The notes: generated by a model from the sequence alone, not told the origin. A DNA stretch of 64,000 bases from JBKQVT01 sp963727245 (GCA_963727245.1 CAVSFO010000001.1:620001-684000); one strand, 5' to 3'; shown: positions 44,707 to 53,855, counted from the stretch's first letter. Translations and numbers: made by a program.

Positions 44707-45165
44707 ATGAACGACCACTGGATGCGATTGGCGCTGGAAGAGGCCGAGCTGGCCATGGACGAAGGCGAAGTGCCCATCGGCGCGGTGATCGTGCATGACG
44801 GCCGCGTGATCGCCCGGGCGCACGACCAGCGCGAGCAACTCCGCGATCCGACGGCACACGCGGAGATGATCGCACTGACGCAGGCCGCCGCGGCGCGGGG
44901 TTCGTGGCGCCTGGACGGCTGCCTGCTGTGCGTGACGCTGGAGCCGTGTCCGATGTGCGCCGGCGCGATCGTGCAGGCCCGCGTGCCCCTGGTGGTCTAT
45001 GGGGCCGCGGATCCGAAGGCCGGGGCGGTCGAGAGCCTCTATCGCCTCTTGGACGACGAGCGCTTGAACCATCGCTGCGAGGTGATTGCCGGCGTGCTGG
45101 CCGCGCCCTGCGGCCAGATCTTGAGCCGTTTTTTCCGGCAGCAGCGTCAGGCGGGGAAGAAGTGA
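44707..45165 (+). CDS. tadA: tRNA adenosine(34) deaminase
   Basis: TadA deaminates A34 of tRNA-Arg(ACG) to inosine. 152 residues with the zinc and catalytic motifs HAEMIAL (His and Glu) and PCPMCAGAI (two Cys), and EVPIGAVIVHDGRVIARAHD before them. The C-terminal RLNHRCEVIAGVLA and LSRFFRQQRQ are typical. Start at MNDHWMRLALEEAELA, which matches the family; an in-frame ATG 14 codons upstream would include repeat-flanking sequence. Confidence 0.95.
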   Translation: MNDHWMRLALEEAELAMDEGEVPIGAVIVHDGRVIARAHDQREQLRDPTAHAEMIALTQAAAARGSWRLDGCLLCVTLEPCPMCAGAIVQARVPLVVYGAADPKAGAVESLYRLLDDERLNHRCEVIAGVLAAPCGQILSRFFRQQRQAGKK

Positions 45166-45228
45166 CGGGCCGGTGCTGTGGCGAGTTGCCACGACCTGAC
45201 GGGGGTGCGACAATTCCGCGCCAAAAAG

Positions 45229-45258
45229 TTGCTTCGGCGGCGGCTTTCAAGCTATAAT
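45229..45258 (+). promoter_or_regulatory. sigma-70 promoter of the structured RNA
   Basis: TTGCTT (45229-45234), an 18-bp spacer, and a perfect TATAAT (45253-45258). Transcription would start near 45264. Confidence 0.8.
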
Positions 45259-45263
45259 AGACG

Positions 45264-45575
45264 GCAGGGGAGTGAGTGGCCGCAGGAAGCCGAAAACTCG
45301 GCTGAAATTGGCGGCCACAAACTGCCGATAGTGGAAGTGACCGAGCGGCAGCGGCCCAGCGGCCGGCTGTCCGCTCACTTGGTACGAGGCCTCTCGCGAG
45401 TTATTCCGACGGAGGTGCCAACCCATTAGCGTGAGCCGGGGTCATCCATGTGGCTTGTGCAGTAGCACGCCCGACCCCCGCTTGTCTCGCAGCGACGCAT
45501 CCAGTCGCAATCGGCGAGAGGCCTTGCTTACAAAGCCGCCGCTTCGTGTCGCACGAGGCGGCGGCTGTTTTTCTT
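45264..45575 (+). ncRNA. unassigned structured non-coding RNA, about 310 nt
   Basis: A free-standing unit between tadA and a convergent gene, with a strong promoter and a strong intrinsic terminator. Three paired domains are visible. Domain 1: CGGCAG (45262-45267) with CTGCCG (45322-45327), inside it GTGGCCGC (45276-45283) with GCGGCCAC (45311-45318), and AGCCG-AAAACT-CGGCT. Domain 2: AAGTGA/TCACTT (45335, 45375) with GCGG/CCGC and CAGC/GCTG. Domain 3: AGGCCTCTCGC (45387-45397) with GCGAGAGGCCT (45514-45524), enclosing GGGGTC/GACCCC, GTGC-AGTA-GCAC and GCGAC/GTCGC hairpins. I see no RNase P, tmRNA, SRP or 6S signature. No open frame is convincing. Confidence 0.7.
45534..45573 (+). terminator. 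intrinsic terminator of the structured RNA
   Basis: AGCCGCCGC-TTCGTG pairs with CACGAG-GCGGCGGCT around TCG, followed by GTTTTTCTT. Confidence 0.9.
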
Positions 45576-45627
45576 GAGTGAGCGATCCCGGGGGACCGTC
45601 CTCCCCGGCCCCTGGCCCCTCGGCCTG

Positions 45628-46992
45628 CTACTTTGCCGCCGTGGCTGCGGGCTTGGGCTCGAGGAAGCGCAGACCACGGACCAAGCGCTCGCCGGCCTTG
45701 TCGAAGGCGTCCAGGTTCTGCTCCTTGACGGTGAACACCAGGGAGACCTGCCGCCCGTAGCGGTCGGCCACCAGGTAATAATGCCATCGGAACGGCAAGT
45801 CGCCGACCTCGCCCTTGACCACGACCCGGTAGACCCGATCGTTCGTCTCGCTGGGAAATTGGGAGGCGTCGACGAACTCGCCGAAGTTCTTGTCCAGGGC
45901 GTGCCGCACCTCCTCTTGGAACCGCTCCAACGTCGGCAACCGCTCCGGTGCGACCTTCGGCAGCGAGGAGACGTTGCACTGCGCCACGTTCACGCCGTCG
46001 GCCAGCATCCGCAACGCCGCCAGATCGCGGTGGCTGTCCACGAGATACCAGCAGCGATCGTGCGTCAGTCGCCAAGCGGCCTCGGAGGGCTGACAGAGCA
46101 ACCGGCACAACTCCGCCGCCGGCTTTACCGGCACCTCGGCAAGCGCCTTCGGAGTGAGCCACTCCGACTGGCCTCGCGGCGAGATGCTGATGTTCAACGT
46201 GGTGAGGACGTCCAGCCCGGGCTCCACGGCGCTGATGTCCCGCTTGTCGTCGATGAGCATGGCAAGCCAATCGATGCGGTTGCTCTTGCGGTCGAAGCGG
46301 CACTTCGCCTTGATCTCGTGCTGACAAGGCACGCCGTGGACGGTCCCCGACAGGCGGCCGGCGATCTCGATTCTCGCCCGCGCGGGCGTCACCTCCTTGA
46401 GCACGCACTCCACGTCGCTGCGGCGGACCTCGTCGAGTTGGAGAATCTTCTGCAGGTCCTTGTCGGCCGGCCTCCATTTTTGGCCGACCGCGACGGGCCG
46501 CTCGGGCAAGAGGCAGTCCAACAGCAGGGTGTTGTCCGAAAGGTCGATCAGGTCCAACTCATCGCTGGTGAGCGTGCCCCGCGGCGAAAAGAGGGTGCAC
46601 TTGTCGGCCTCAACGTCCACGCCGATCAGCCGCCGCTCGGGCCGCAGCGTCTGCTGGTCCCCCTTGTCGCCGACTTTGAAGACCACATGGGCGTTGTCGT
46701 AGTAGCGGACCGAACGGGAGTGTCCGCCGGGCGTGGCGGCCAACTCGAGGGTCTTTTCGTCGTAGCTGAGATTGGCCAATCCGCTCAAGGTCGCGCGATG
46801 CACGCCTTCTTCCGCCCGCTCCAGCCGGTCGCCGGCGACCTTGACGACGATCACCACGCGATCGAGTTGCCCCGGCTGGCGGCCGCTTTGGATCAGGTAG
46901 GTTGCGGGGGCGTCTTTAGCCCGCATTGAGGGGGCCCAGAGCAACACGGCCAAAAGGGCCGCGGAACCGACTAGGGGAGCAGGGTTTTTCAT
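45628..46992 (-). CDS. exported hypothetical protein
   Basis: 454 residues. It starts MKNPAPLVGSAALLAVLLWA, a signal peptide ending near MRA-KDA. The mature part is mostly beta (TYLIQSGRQPGQLDRVVIVV, DNTLLLDCLLPERPVAVGQK, ECVLKEVTPARARIEIAGRL) and the second half mixed (RLTHDRCWYLVDSHRDLAAL, FRWHYYLVADRYGRQVSLVF). I recognise no domain; the layout resembles planctomycete exported proteins known only as hypotheticals. The start is chosen for the signal peptide. It is convergent with the structured RNA, whose terminator lies 55 bp from its stop. Confidence 0.7.
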   Translation of the reverse strand: MKNPAPLVGSAALLAVLLWAPSMRAKDAPATYLIQSGRQPGQLDRVVIVVKVAGDRLERAEEGVHRATLSGLANLSYDEKTLELAATPGGHSRSVRYYDNAHVVFKVGDKGDQQTLRPERRLIGVDVEADKCTLFSPRGTLTSDELDLIDLSDNTLLLDCLLPERPVAVGQKWRPADKDLQKILQLDEVRRSDVECVLKEVTPARARIEIAGRLSGTVHGVPCQHEIKAKCRFDRKSNRIDWLAMLIDDKRDISAVEPGLDVLTTLNISISPRGQSEWLTPKALAEVPVKPAAELCRLLCQPSEAAWRLTHDRCWYLVDSHRDLAALRMLADGVNVAQCNVSSLPKVAPERLPTLERFQEEVRHALDKNFGEFVDASQFPSETNDRVYRVVVKGEVGDLPFRWHYYLVADRYGRQVSLVFTVKEQNLDAFDKAGERLVRGLRFLEPKPAATAAK

Positions 46993-47304
46993 ATTACAGG
47001 CACGGCCGACGGGGCCGTGACGTGGGGTGAAGGCCCCGAGAGGAAACAACATTCATAGATAGTCGCTAGATCGACTGGCGATCCCGGCGAAGTTGACAGG
47101 AAAGGGCTGTTTGCCGAACCGCGTGGGGCCGGCGAAAAGCCGCGCAATCTACGCAAGGCAGGAAAACGGCGTCCTCTCTGCAAAGCAGCGTCGCTGGGTA
47201 TCGCCCGCGTGAGCCCGGTACAGGAGGGCGGGGGATGCCAATGCGACGGGAAAACGCCCGTGCCGGCGAACTTTGTTTGGACCTCGGGGCACTTTATTTA
47301 CGTA

Positions 47305-47386
47305 GTAGGGTGGGTCGAGCGCAGCGAGCCCCACCAAAATCCGCGAGGAACCAGTGGTGGGGCTCGCTGCGCTCGACCCACCCTAC
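47305..47386. repeat. perfect 32-bp inverted pair of palindromic units
   Basis: The left arm GTAGGGTGGGTCGAGCGCAG to CCCCACCA (47305-47336) and the right arm (47355-47386) are exact inverse copies. The 18-bp spacer contains GAGGAACCAG, the core shared with the pair at 42588-42699. Confidence 0.95.
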
Positions 47387-47592
47387 AGATTTCCGACCAT
47401 CCGGGACACAATCTGCGTACAAGAAAGTGGAGTGTCGCATGGGAGTGACAGGCTGGATTGCGTTTGGGGTGGTTTTCCCACGCCAGGGCCTTTGTGCTTT
47501 CCATTATTGTGGTTGAATTCAAATAGACCATTGGAGGTAGCCTTGGGGGCGCGGGGTGATGGGGGGCGGGATATTTTTAGCAATTATAGTTG

Positions 47593-47620
47593 TTGAAAAC
47601 CCGCGGTGTGTGTATATATT
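47593..47620 (+). promoter_or_regulatory. sigma-70 promoter of the sigma factor gene
   Basis: TTGAAA (47593-47598), a 16-bp spacer, TATATT (47615-47620), in an AT-rich island. The leader to the ATG at 47743 is about 115 nt. Confidence 0.7.
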
Positions 47621-47680
47621 AAGGTGCTGGATCTATTTTCGCCGGCCAGGGACGGCCGGCCCATGGTGGACCAGGAGAGA

Positions 47681-47713
47681 GGAAAGGCCGGCCGACGCGC
47701 GGCCGGCCTTTCC
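47681..47713 (+). promoter_or_regulatory. 12-bp perfect hairpin in the sigma factor 5' leader
   Basis: GGAAAGGCCGGC pairs exactly with GCCGGCCTTTCC around a 9-nt loop, 30 bp before the ATG. AAAGGAG follows it as Shine-Dalgarno site. It may slow transcription or translation in response to a condition. A second self-complementary GGCCGGCC cluster lies at 47641-47660. Confidence 0.55.
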
Positions 47714-47742
47714 CGCCGCTCGGCAAGCGAAAGGAGCGTCCC

Positions 47743-49420
47743 ATGCATACCGATTACATGAATCCAGCGCTGCGAGAGTTGCGGGACCAGCAGGTGCGGT
47801 TTGCGCCGCGGGAGAAGAAGCTCGAACAGGTTTCGCAGGCGGAGAAGTTGCTCGGCGAACTCGACGCGGGGCGGACCTATACCTACGAATATCTTTGTTT
47901 CCGCATCACCAATTACCGCCCCGGCGCCTATCCCGACCTGAAGCTGTCGGGACGTGAAGCGGTTCACGATTTGCGGCTCTTCGTCGAGGACGTCTCGGAT
48001 GCCGCCAACGTGCCGGCGGAGGTGGTCGGAGAACGCGTGTTGACGGTGGAGGAGCTGGCCAATCGCTTCCGCGTGTCGACGAAGACGATCTCGCGCTGGC
48101 GGCGCTTGGGGTTGGTGAGCCGGCGGTTCGTCATGGACGGCCGCAAGCGGGTGGGTTTCCTGGAGAGACTCGGTGGACCGCTTCGTGGAGCGGAACTCGG
48201 AGCGGGTGCGCCGCGGCGGCAGCTTCAGCCAGTTGAGCCAACGGGAGCGGACCGCCATTATCCGCCGCGCCCAGCGCCTGGCCCGCGCCGGCGGTTGCCC
48301 CGCCGAAGTCACCCGGCGGCTGGCGCGGAAGACCGGCCGCAGCCCCGAGACCATCCGTTATACGCTGAAGCAGTTCGACCAGGACCACCCCGAGTTGGCC
48401 ATTTTCCCCGACAATCACGGGCCGTTGCGGCCGGAGACGAGGCGGAAGATCTACCAGCAGTACCATCGCGGCGAGTCGGTGGACGCCTTGGCGAAGCGTT
48501 TCTGCCGCACGCGGGCGAGCATCTACCGCATCATCGCCGAGACGCGCGCCGCGCGGATCTTCGAGCTGCCGTTGGACTACATCCCCAACGACCAGTTCGC
48601 CAAGGTGCTGCGGCGGCCGAAGTTGGAGCGGAAGGTGCTCGGTCCGATGCCGGCCAACGAAGAGCCGCTGAAGAAGACGCGGCTCCCCAGCGGGTTGCCC
48701 CCCTACCTGGCGAGCCTCTACGAGGTGCCGCTGTTGACCCGCGCCCAGGAGGCCCACCTCTTCCGCAAAATGAACTATCTCAAGTACAAGGCCAGCAAGC
48801 TCCGCGGCCGGCTCGATCGCAGCCAGCCCAAGAGCAGCCTGATGGACCTGATCGACAAGCACTACGACGAGGCGGTGGCCACCAAGAACCAAATTCTGCG
48901 GGCCAATCTCCGCCTGGTGGTCTCCATCGCCAAGCGGCACGTCGGACCGGCGGAGAACTTCTTCGAGCTGGTCAGCGACGGCAACATGTCGTTGATGCGG
49001 GCGGTGGAGAAGTTCGATTTCGCCCGCGGCTACAAGTTCAGCACCTACGCCAGTTGGGCGATTATGAAAAACTTCGCCCGCACCATCCCCGACGAGCACC
49101 GTCACCGCGATCGTTTCCGCACCAGCCAGGCGGAGATGTTCGCCGCCACCGAGGATGAACGTTCCGATCTGTTCGAGCAGGAGTCGTCGCAGACGCAGCG
49201 TGCTTCCCAGGTGGAAAAAATTCTGGATGCGCTTGACGAGCGGGAACAGAGGATTATCATTAAGCGGTTCGGCTTGCAACGGGGGCAGGAGCCCCTGACG
49301 CTGAAGCAGGTGGGTGCGGAACTGGGGGTGACGAAAGAGCGGATCCGGCAAATTGAGGCCCGGGCTCTGAGTAAGCTGCGCAAAGTGGTGGAGGAAGAGA
49401 AGATCGAGTTTACCGGCTGA
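47743..49420 (+). CDS. sigma-70 factor, planctomycete type with extra HTH (frame break at GA tract)
   Basis: The N-terminal 140 residues (MHTDYMNPALRELRDQQVRF...) are the planctomycete-specific part with an excisionase-like HTH, LTVEELANRFRVSTKTISRW. The sigma part has region 2 (NLRLVVSIAKRHVGPAENFF, LVSDGNMSLMRAVEKFDFAR, YKFSTYASWAIMKNFAR), region 3 and region 4 (LDEREQRIIIKRFGL, LTLKQVGAELGVTKERIRQI, ARALSKLRK). The frame breaks at 48162-48168 in GGAGAGAC. Adding one GA (GFLERDSVDRF) or removing one G (GFLRDSVDRF, closer to relatives I remember) gives about 559 residues. Without repair the second part could start at GTG 48173. Region 4.2 is intact, so it should bind -35 elements. Confidence 0.85.
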
Positions 49421-49812
49421 TTTGCCGATGGGACCAGGATGCGTGGGCGGCGTAAGACCGTGCGGGCGGGAGGTTGCGGCTTCCGGCCCCTGCGGTCTTT
49501 GAATTTTAAGCGGGGTTGGCCACGTTGAATCGGGGTTGCCAGGCTTAATCGGGATTGTCAGGCTTAATCGGGATTGTCAGGGGTTGCCCGGTTCTGGTAT
49601 GATTTGTGCGGGGCTCGTCCGCAGGGGGGCATCGTGGCGGCGACGGAGAGGTCGCGGAAGCCGTAGCGATGGGTAGGTCAACTCCCTCTGAACGGGTAGA
49701 TCGCGACGGTTTTTCATTCTCGGTGTCTCTCCGGCCTGATTTGTTCCTTCCCACCCTTGCGTCGCCCGGGAGATCGACTATATTAAGAGGTTCGCGTGTG
49801 CAGGCTCGACCG
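49421..49812. other. intergenic region with four 19-20 bp imperfect tandem repeats
   Basis: Between 49507 and 49588, four copies of a unit (TTAATCGGGATTGTCAGGC, with first copies TTGAATCGGGGTTGCCAGGC and TTAAGCGGGGTTGGCCACG) follow each other. No gene is supportable in the 392 bp. The tRNA promoter lies at its right end. Confidence 0.75.
49757..49784 (+). promoter_or_regulatory. promoter of the tRNA-tuf operon
   Basis: TTGCGT (49757-49762), a 16-bp spacer, TATATT (49779-49784), 29 bp before tRNA-Thr(UGU). Confidence 0.7.
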
Positions 49813-49885
49813 GCTAGCGTAGCTCAATCGGCAGAGCAGTTGATTTGTAATCAACAGGTTGTGGGTTCAAGTCCCTCCGCTAGCT
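49813..49885 (+). tRNA. trnT(ugu): tRNA-Thr (anticodon UGU)
   Basis: The acceptor GCTAGCG pairs with CGCTAGC; the anticodon arm GTTGA-TTTGTAA-TCAAC gives UGU, reading ACA. T-loop GTTCAAG is normal. CCA is not encoded. First gene of the tRNA-tuf cluster. Confidence 0.96.
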
Positions 49886-50005
49886 CGTCAAGGAAACCCC
49901 TGGCGACGATGCTTGGCTGCCGGGCCGCCGACGTGCGGATCGTCGCAGACGGCCAGAGAGTCTCGGGCTGTCCGGTCGCCGGCGGGAGGCGGGAGCGAAA
50001 GTAAA

Positions 50006-50087
50006 GGGGGGTTTCCCGAGTGGTCAAAGGGGTCAGACTGTAAATCTGATGGCAATGCCTTCGCAGGTTCAAATCCTGCACCCCCCA
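50006..50087 (+). tRNA. trnY(gua): tRNA-Tyr (anticodon GUA)
   Basis: A class II tRNA of 82 nt with acceptor GGGGGGT/ACCCCCC, anticodon arm TCAGA-CTGTAAA-TCTGA and a long variable arm (TGGCAATGCCTTC). T-loop GTTCAAA. Confidence 0.96.
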
Positions 50088-50114
50088 GTACAAGTGAAGC
50101 AGGAATTTGACATT

Positions 50115-50185
50115 GCGGGTGTAGCTCAACGGTAGAGCCATAGCCTTCCAAGCTATTCACGAGGGTTCGACTCCCTTCACCCGCT
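50115..50185 (+). tRNA. trnG(ucc): tRNA-Gly (anticodon UCC)
   Basis: The acceptor GCGGGTG pairs with CACCCGC; the anticodon loop CTTCCAA gives UCC, reading GGA. T-loop GTTCGAC. 71 nt. Confidence 0.96.
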
Positions 50186-50307
50186 TTGCCGGGCAAGGGG
50201 GGAAGGGGGTTCGTGGGCGAGACCTGTTGCGGAAGAGGCGCCGGAGGGCAACAACAACTTCAGCGAGGAGATCAAGGCGATTCGCGGTGAGCGAGCCACG
50301 GCATTCG

Positions 50308-50380
<73 letters not shown>

Positions 50381-50462
50381 CTTCTGCCGGCCGCTCCGAT
50401 AGGTGCATGTTTCGGTCCAGTTCCATCTCAAAATAGCCGCTCAAGCAACGCAGGGAGAAAGA

Positions 50463-51662
<1,200 letters not shown>

Positions 51663-51679
51663 ACGGCTTCGCGGCCATA

Positions 51680-51752
51680 GGGGTGTAGCTCAATTGGTAG
51701 AGCACTGGTCTCCAAAACCAGCGGTTGGGAGTTCGAGCCCCCCCGCCCCTGC
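51680..51752 (+). tRNA. trnW(cca): tRNA-Trp (anticodon CCA)
   Basis: The acceptor AGGGGTG pairs with CGCCCCT; the anticodon arm CTGGT-CTCCAAA-ACCAG gives CCA. Between tuf and secE, the position conserved in many bacteria. Confidence 0.96.
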
Positions 51753-51782
51753 CATTGACTTCAACAGGAGAGATTCATTCCG

Positions 51783-52223
51783 GTGAGCGGGTTTCTTCAG
51801 GAAATGATCCGGGTGGGCCTGTACAAACGCAGCCAGGGTCGCATCACCCGGCAGATCACCTTCGCCGCCCTGGCGATCGGGGTCGCCGTCGGCATGTACC
51901 GGCTGAGCGAAAGCCTCATGGGCGTTACCCTCGCCTTCCGCTTCGGCCTGTCGGAGGCGGCGTTCTCGCACGCCCTCCGCTTCGGCGTGCCCGGGGTGCT
52001 GTTGTTGATCGGCTGGTGGGTCTCCTACCGCGTCGTCAACCTCCCCAGCTTCGCCGATTTCCTCATCGCCGTTGAAGCCGAAATGAACAAGGTCTCCTGG
52101 CCGGCCCGGGGCGAATTGTTCCGGGCGTCGGCGGTGGTGCTGGTGGTGATCATCTCGATGGCCATTTTGCTCCTTCTGCTTGACGTGTTTTGGCAGCGCA
52201 TCCTGCATCTGTTGGGGATTTAG
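51783..52223 (+). CDS. secE: preprotein translocase subunit SecE
   Basis: A 146-residue SecE with GTG start behind AGGAGAG. Two extra hydrophobic segments at the N-terminal side (ITFAALAIGVAVGMYRL, VPGVLLLIGWWVSYRVV) precede the conserved core: SFADFLIAVEAEMNKVSWPA, then the essential helix VVLVVIISMAILLLLLDVFW. The short SecE form has only the last helix; the three-helix form occurs in several phyla. It is followed by nusG after 59 bp with two GTTGC(C/T)GTGAG(A/G)A imperfect repeats. Confidence 0.95.
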   Translation: MSGFLQEMIRVGLYKRSQGRITRQITFAALAIGVAVGMYRLSESLMGVTLAFRFGLSEAAFSHALRFGVPGVLLLIGWWVSYRVVNLPSFADFLIAVEAEMNKVSWPARGELFRASAVVLVVIISMAILLLLLDVFWQRILHLLGI

Positions 52224-52282
52224 GACCGTTGCCGTGAGAACCGCGCATTGGTGGATTTGAAAACCGTTGCTGTGAGGATCGC

Positions 52283-53317
52283 GTGACCGACCAGCCGAAC
52301 AATGAGAGCGATTTGCCCCGCGATTTGCCGCAAGGCGATGCGCCGCAGGACGCGCCGGCGGAAGCGGGCCAAAGTCCCGAGCCGACGGTGGCAGCCCCCG
52401 TCACGGCCGAGGCTGCGCCCCCGCCGGTCGAGCCCTCGCTTTCCGCCGAACCGCCGGCGGCGACGCCCGAACCGCCGCCGGTGACGGTCGAAACACCGCC
52501 CGTGGCGGTCGAGATACCCGTGGCGGTCGAGATACCAAGGGCGGTCGAAATACCGACGGCCGTCGAGATACCGAAGGCGGTCGAGATACCAACGGCGGTG
52601 GAAATACCAGCCGTGGTCGAGATACCGGCGGCGGTCGAGATGCCAACGGCGGTCGAAACGCCGCCAGCGGCGGTTGAGGCGCCGGCAGCGGTCGAAACGC
52701 CGGCAGCGGCGGTGGAAACGCCGGCGGCGGCTGAAGAACCCAAGGCGGAGCCGAAATCAGAAAAGATGGACTGGTACATCCTCAAGGTGCAGAGCAACCG
52801 CGAGGAGTCCATCCGCGAGGGCCTGTTGCGGCGGGTGGCGATCGCCGGCCTGCAACGGTTCTTCGGCGACGTGATCGTGCCCACGGAGAAGGTTACCGAG
52901 TTCAAGGGGGGGAAGAAGCGGGTCATCAAGCGCAAGCTCTATCCCGGTTACCTCGTCGTGCACATGGAGATCAACGAGGACACCTGGTACTTGGTCCGCG
53001 AGACGCCGGGGATCGGCGATTTCACCGGGGCCACGGCGCGGTCGGCCACCGCCCAGGAGTTGAAGGCCACGCCGATGCTTCCCCACGAAGTCGCCCGCAT
53101 CGTCGCCAAGCAAGAGGAAAAAAGCGAGAAAGCGCCGAAGTTGAAGATCGGTTTCAGCACCGGCGAACGGGTGAAAATCAACGAAGGGACCTTCGAGAAC
53201 TTCGAGGGCGAAGTGGAAACCATCGACGAGACGAGCGGCCGCGTGACGGTGATGATCAACATCTTCGGCCGCTCCACGCCCGTCGAGTTGGAGTATTGGC
53301 AGATCGAGACCGTGTGA
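52283..53317 (+). CDS. nusG: NusG with long repeat-built N-terminal extension
   Basis: NusG binds RNA polymerase and links it to Rho or the ribosome. Start GTG. Residues 1-160 are an acidic Pro/Ala/Val/Glu extension with about nine AVEIPx hexapeptides (residues about 72-125) followed by AVETPA variants. The NGN domain begins MDWYILKVQSNREESIREGL (residue 162), with KRKLYPGYLVVHM, and the KOW domain is GFSTGERVKINEGTFENFEG through VELEYWQIETV. The normal core is about 180 residues, so the extension nearly doubles it. Core spacing is intact. It ends just before an octamer array. Confidence 0.95.
   Translation: MTDQPNNESDLPRDLPQGDAPQDAPAEAGQSPEPTVAAPVTAEAAPPPVEPSLSAEPPAATPEPPPVTVETPPVAVEIPVAVEIPRAVEIPTAVEIPKAVEIPTAVEIPAVVEIPAAVEMPTAVETPPAAVEAPAAVETPAAAVETPAAAEEPKAEPKSEKMDWYILKVQSNREESIREGLLRRVAIAGLQRFFGDVIVPTEKVTEFKGGKKRVIKRKLYPGYLVVHMEINEDTWYLVRETPGIGDFTGATARSATAQELKATPMLPHEVARIVAKQEEKSEKAPKLKIGFSTGERVKINEGTFENFEGEVETIDETSGRVTVMINIFGRSTPVELEYWQIETV
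52485..52740 (+). repeat. 18-bp minisatellite in nusG encoding AVEIPx
   Basis: About nine imperfect copies of GCGGTCGAGATACCAACG. Third positions vary little between copies, so the array is recent. It degrades to GCGGTCGAAACGCCG towards the 3' side. Confidence 0.85.
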
Positions 53318-53323
53318 GGGAGA

Positions 53324-53404
53324 GGGATTTAGGGATTGGGGATTTAGGGATTTAGGGATTTAGGGATTTAGGGATTGGAAAAGCCCCCGGACTGCGTCCG
53401 GGGG
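53324..53404. repeat. octamer array GGGATTTA then hairpin before rplK
   Basis: 53324-53378 is a six- to seven-copy GGGATTTA array with two GGGATTG variants. 53384-53404 is a perfect 9-bp hairpin CCCCCGGAC-TGC-GTCCGGGGG, sister of the one at 5807-5827. Both are in the nusG-rplK gap, so they are transcribed in the ribosomal protein operon. Confidence 0.85.
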
Positions 53405-53429
53405 ATGAGGATACCAAGCGGAAATCACC

Positions 53430-53855
53430 ATGGCAAAACAGTTGGTCGGCGAAGTCAAGTTTCAGGTCCCTGGCGGCCAGGCGACCCCGGCTCCTCCGGT
53501 GGGCACGGCCTTGGGCCGCTACGGCATCAACCTCGGCCAGTTCGTCTCGCAGTTCAACGACCGCACGAAGGACGCCGGGGGCATGCCCATCCCGGTGGTG
53601 GTCCGGGTCTACAATGACCGCACGTTTGAATTCGTCACCAAGAGCCCGCCGGCGGCGGCGCTGCTGAAGCAGGCGGCCGGCATCGCCAAGGGCTCGGGCG
53701 TGCCGAACAAGGAGAAGGTCGGCAAGGTGTCGGTGGCGCAGATCGACGAGATCTGCAAGACGAAGGCGGCCGACCTCAACGCCCGCGATCCGGAGCACGC
53801 CCGGCACATGGTCGAAGGGACGGCGCGGAGCATGGGACTCGAAGTAGTTGATTAG
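53430..53855 (+). CDS. rplK: 50S ribosomal protein L11
   Basis: A 141-residue L11: QVPGGQATPAPPVGTALGRY, GINLGQFVSQFNDRT, PVVVRVYNDRTFEFVTKSPP, ALLKQAAGIAKGSG and DLNARDPEHARHMVEGTARS. It binds 23S rRNA helices 43-44 at the GTPase centre. The ATG is preceded by a weak GAAATCACC site instead of a strong Shine-Dalgarno. The operon order nusG-rplK-rplA-rplJ-rplL-rpoB-rpoC is standard. Confidence 0.98.
   Translation: MAKQLVGEVKFQVPGGQATPAPPVGTALGRYGINLGQFVSQFNDRTKDAGGMPIPVVVRVYNDRTFEFVTKSPPAAALLKQAAGIAKGSGVPNKEKVGKVSVAQIDEICKTKAADLNARDPEHARHMVEGTARSMGLEVVD

Larger units (their letters stand above)
46993..47742. other. 750-bp intergenic region upstream of the sigma factor gene
   Basis: It holds, in order, a GC-rich leader of the minus-strand gene (to about 47110), an unassigned stretch, the perfect palindromic pair at 47305-47386, an AT-rich stretch (47500-47625) with the sigma-factor promoter, and a 5' leader with strong hairpins. 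Several short open frames cross the palindrome but none has coding character. Confidence 0.7.

Noticed and set aside
45178..45429. 83-codon frame crossing the promoter and first domains of the structured RNA
   Set aside because: It begins upstream of the promoter, has no Shine-Dalgarno site and its codons fall on paired RNA stems.
45264..45575. RNase P RNA, tmRNA, SRP RNA or 6S RNA at this place
   Set aside because: None of the conserved sequence signatures is present; length and domain layout do not match by eye. A covariance-model search is still the proper test.
52485..52740. CRISPR-like array in the nusG region
   Set aside because: Direct contiguous 18-bp repeats without spacers, in frame within nusG.
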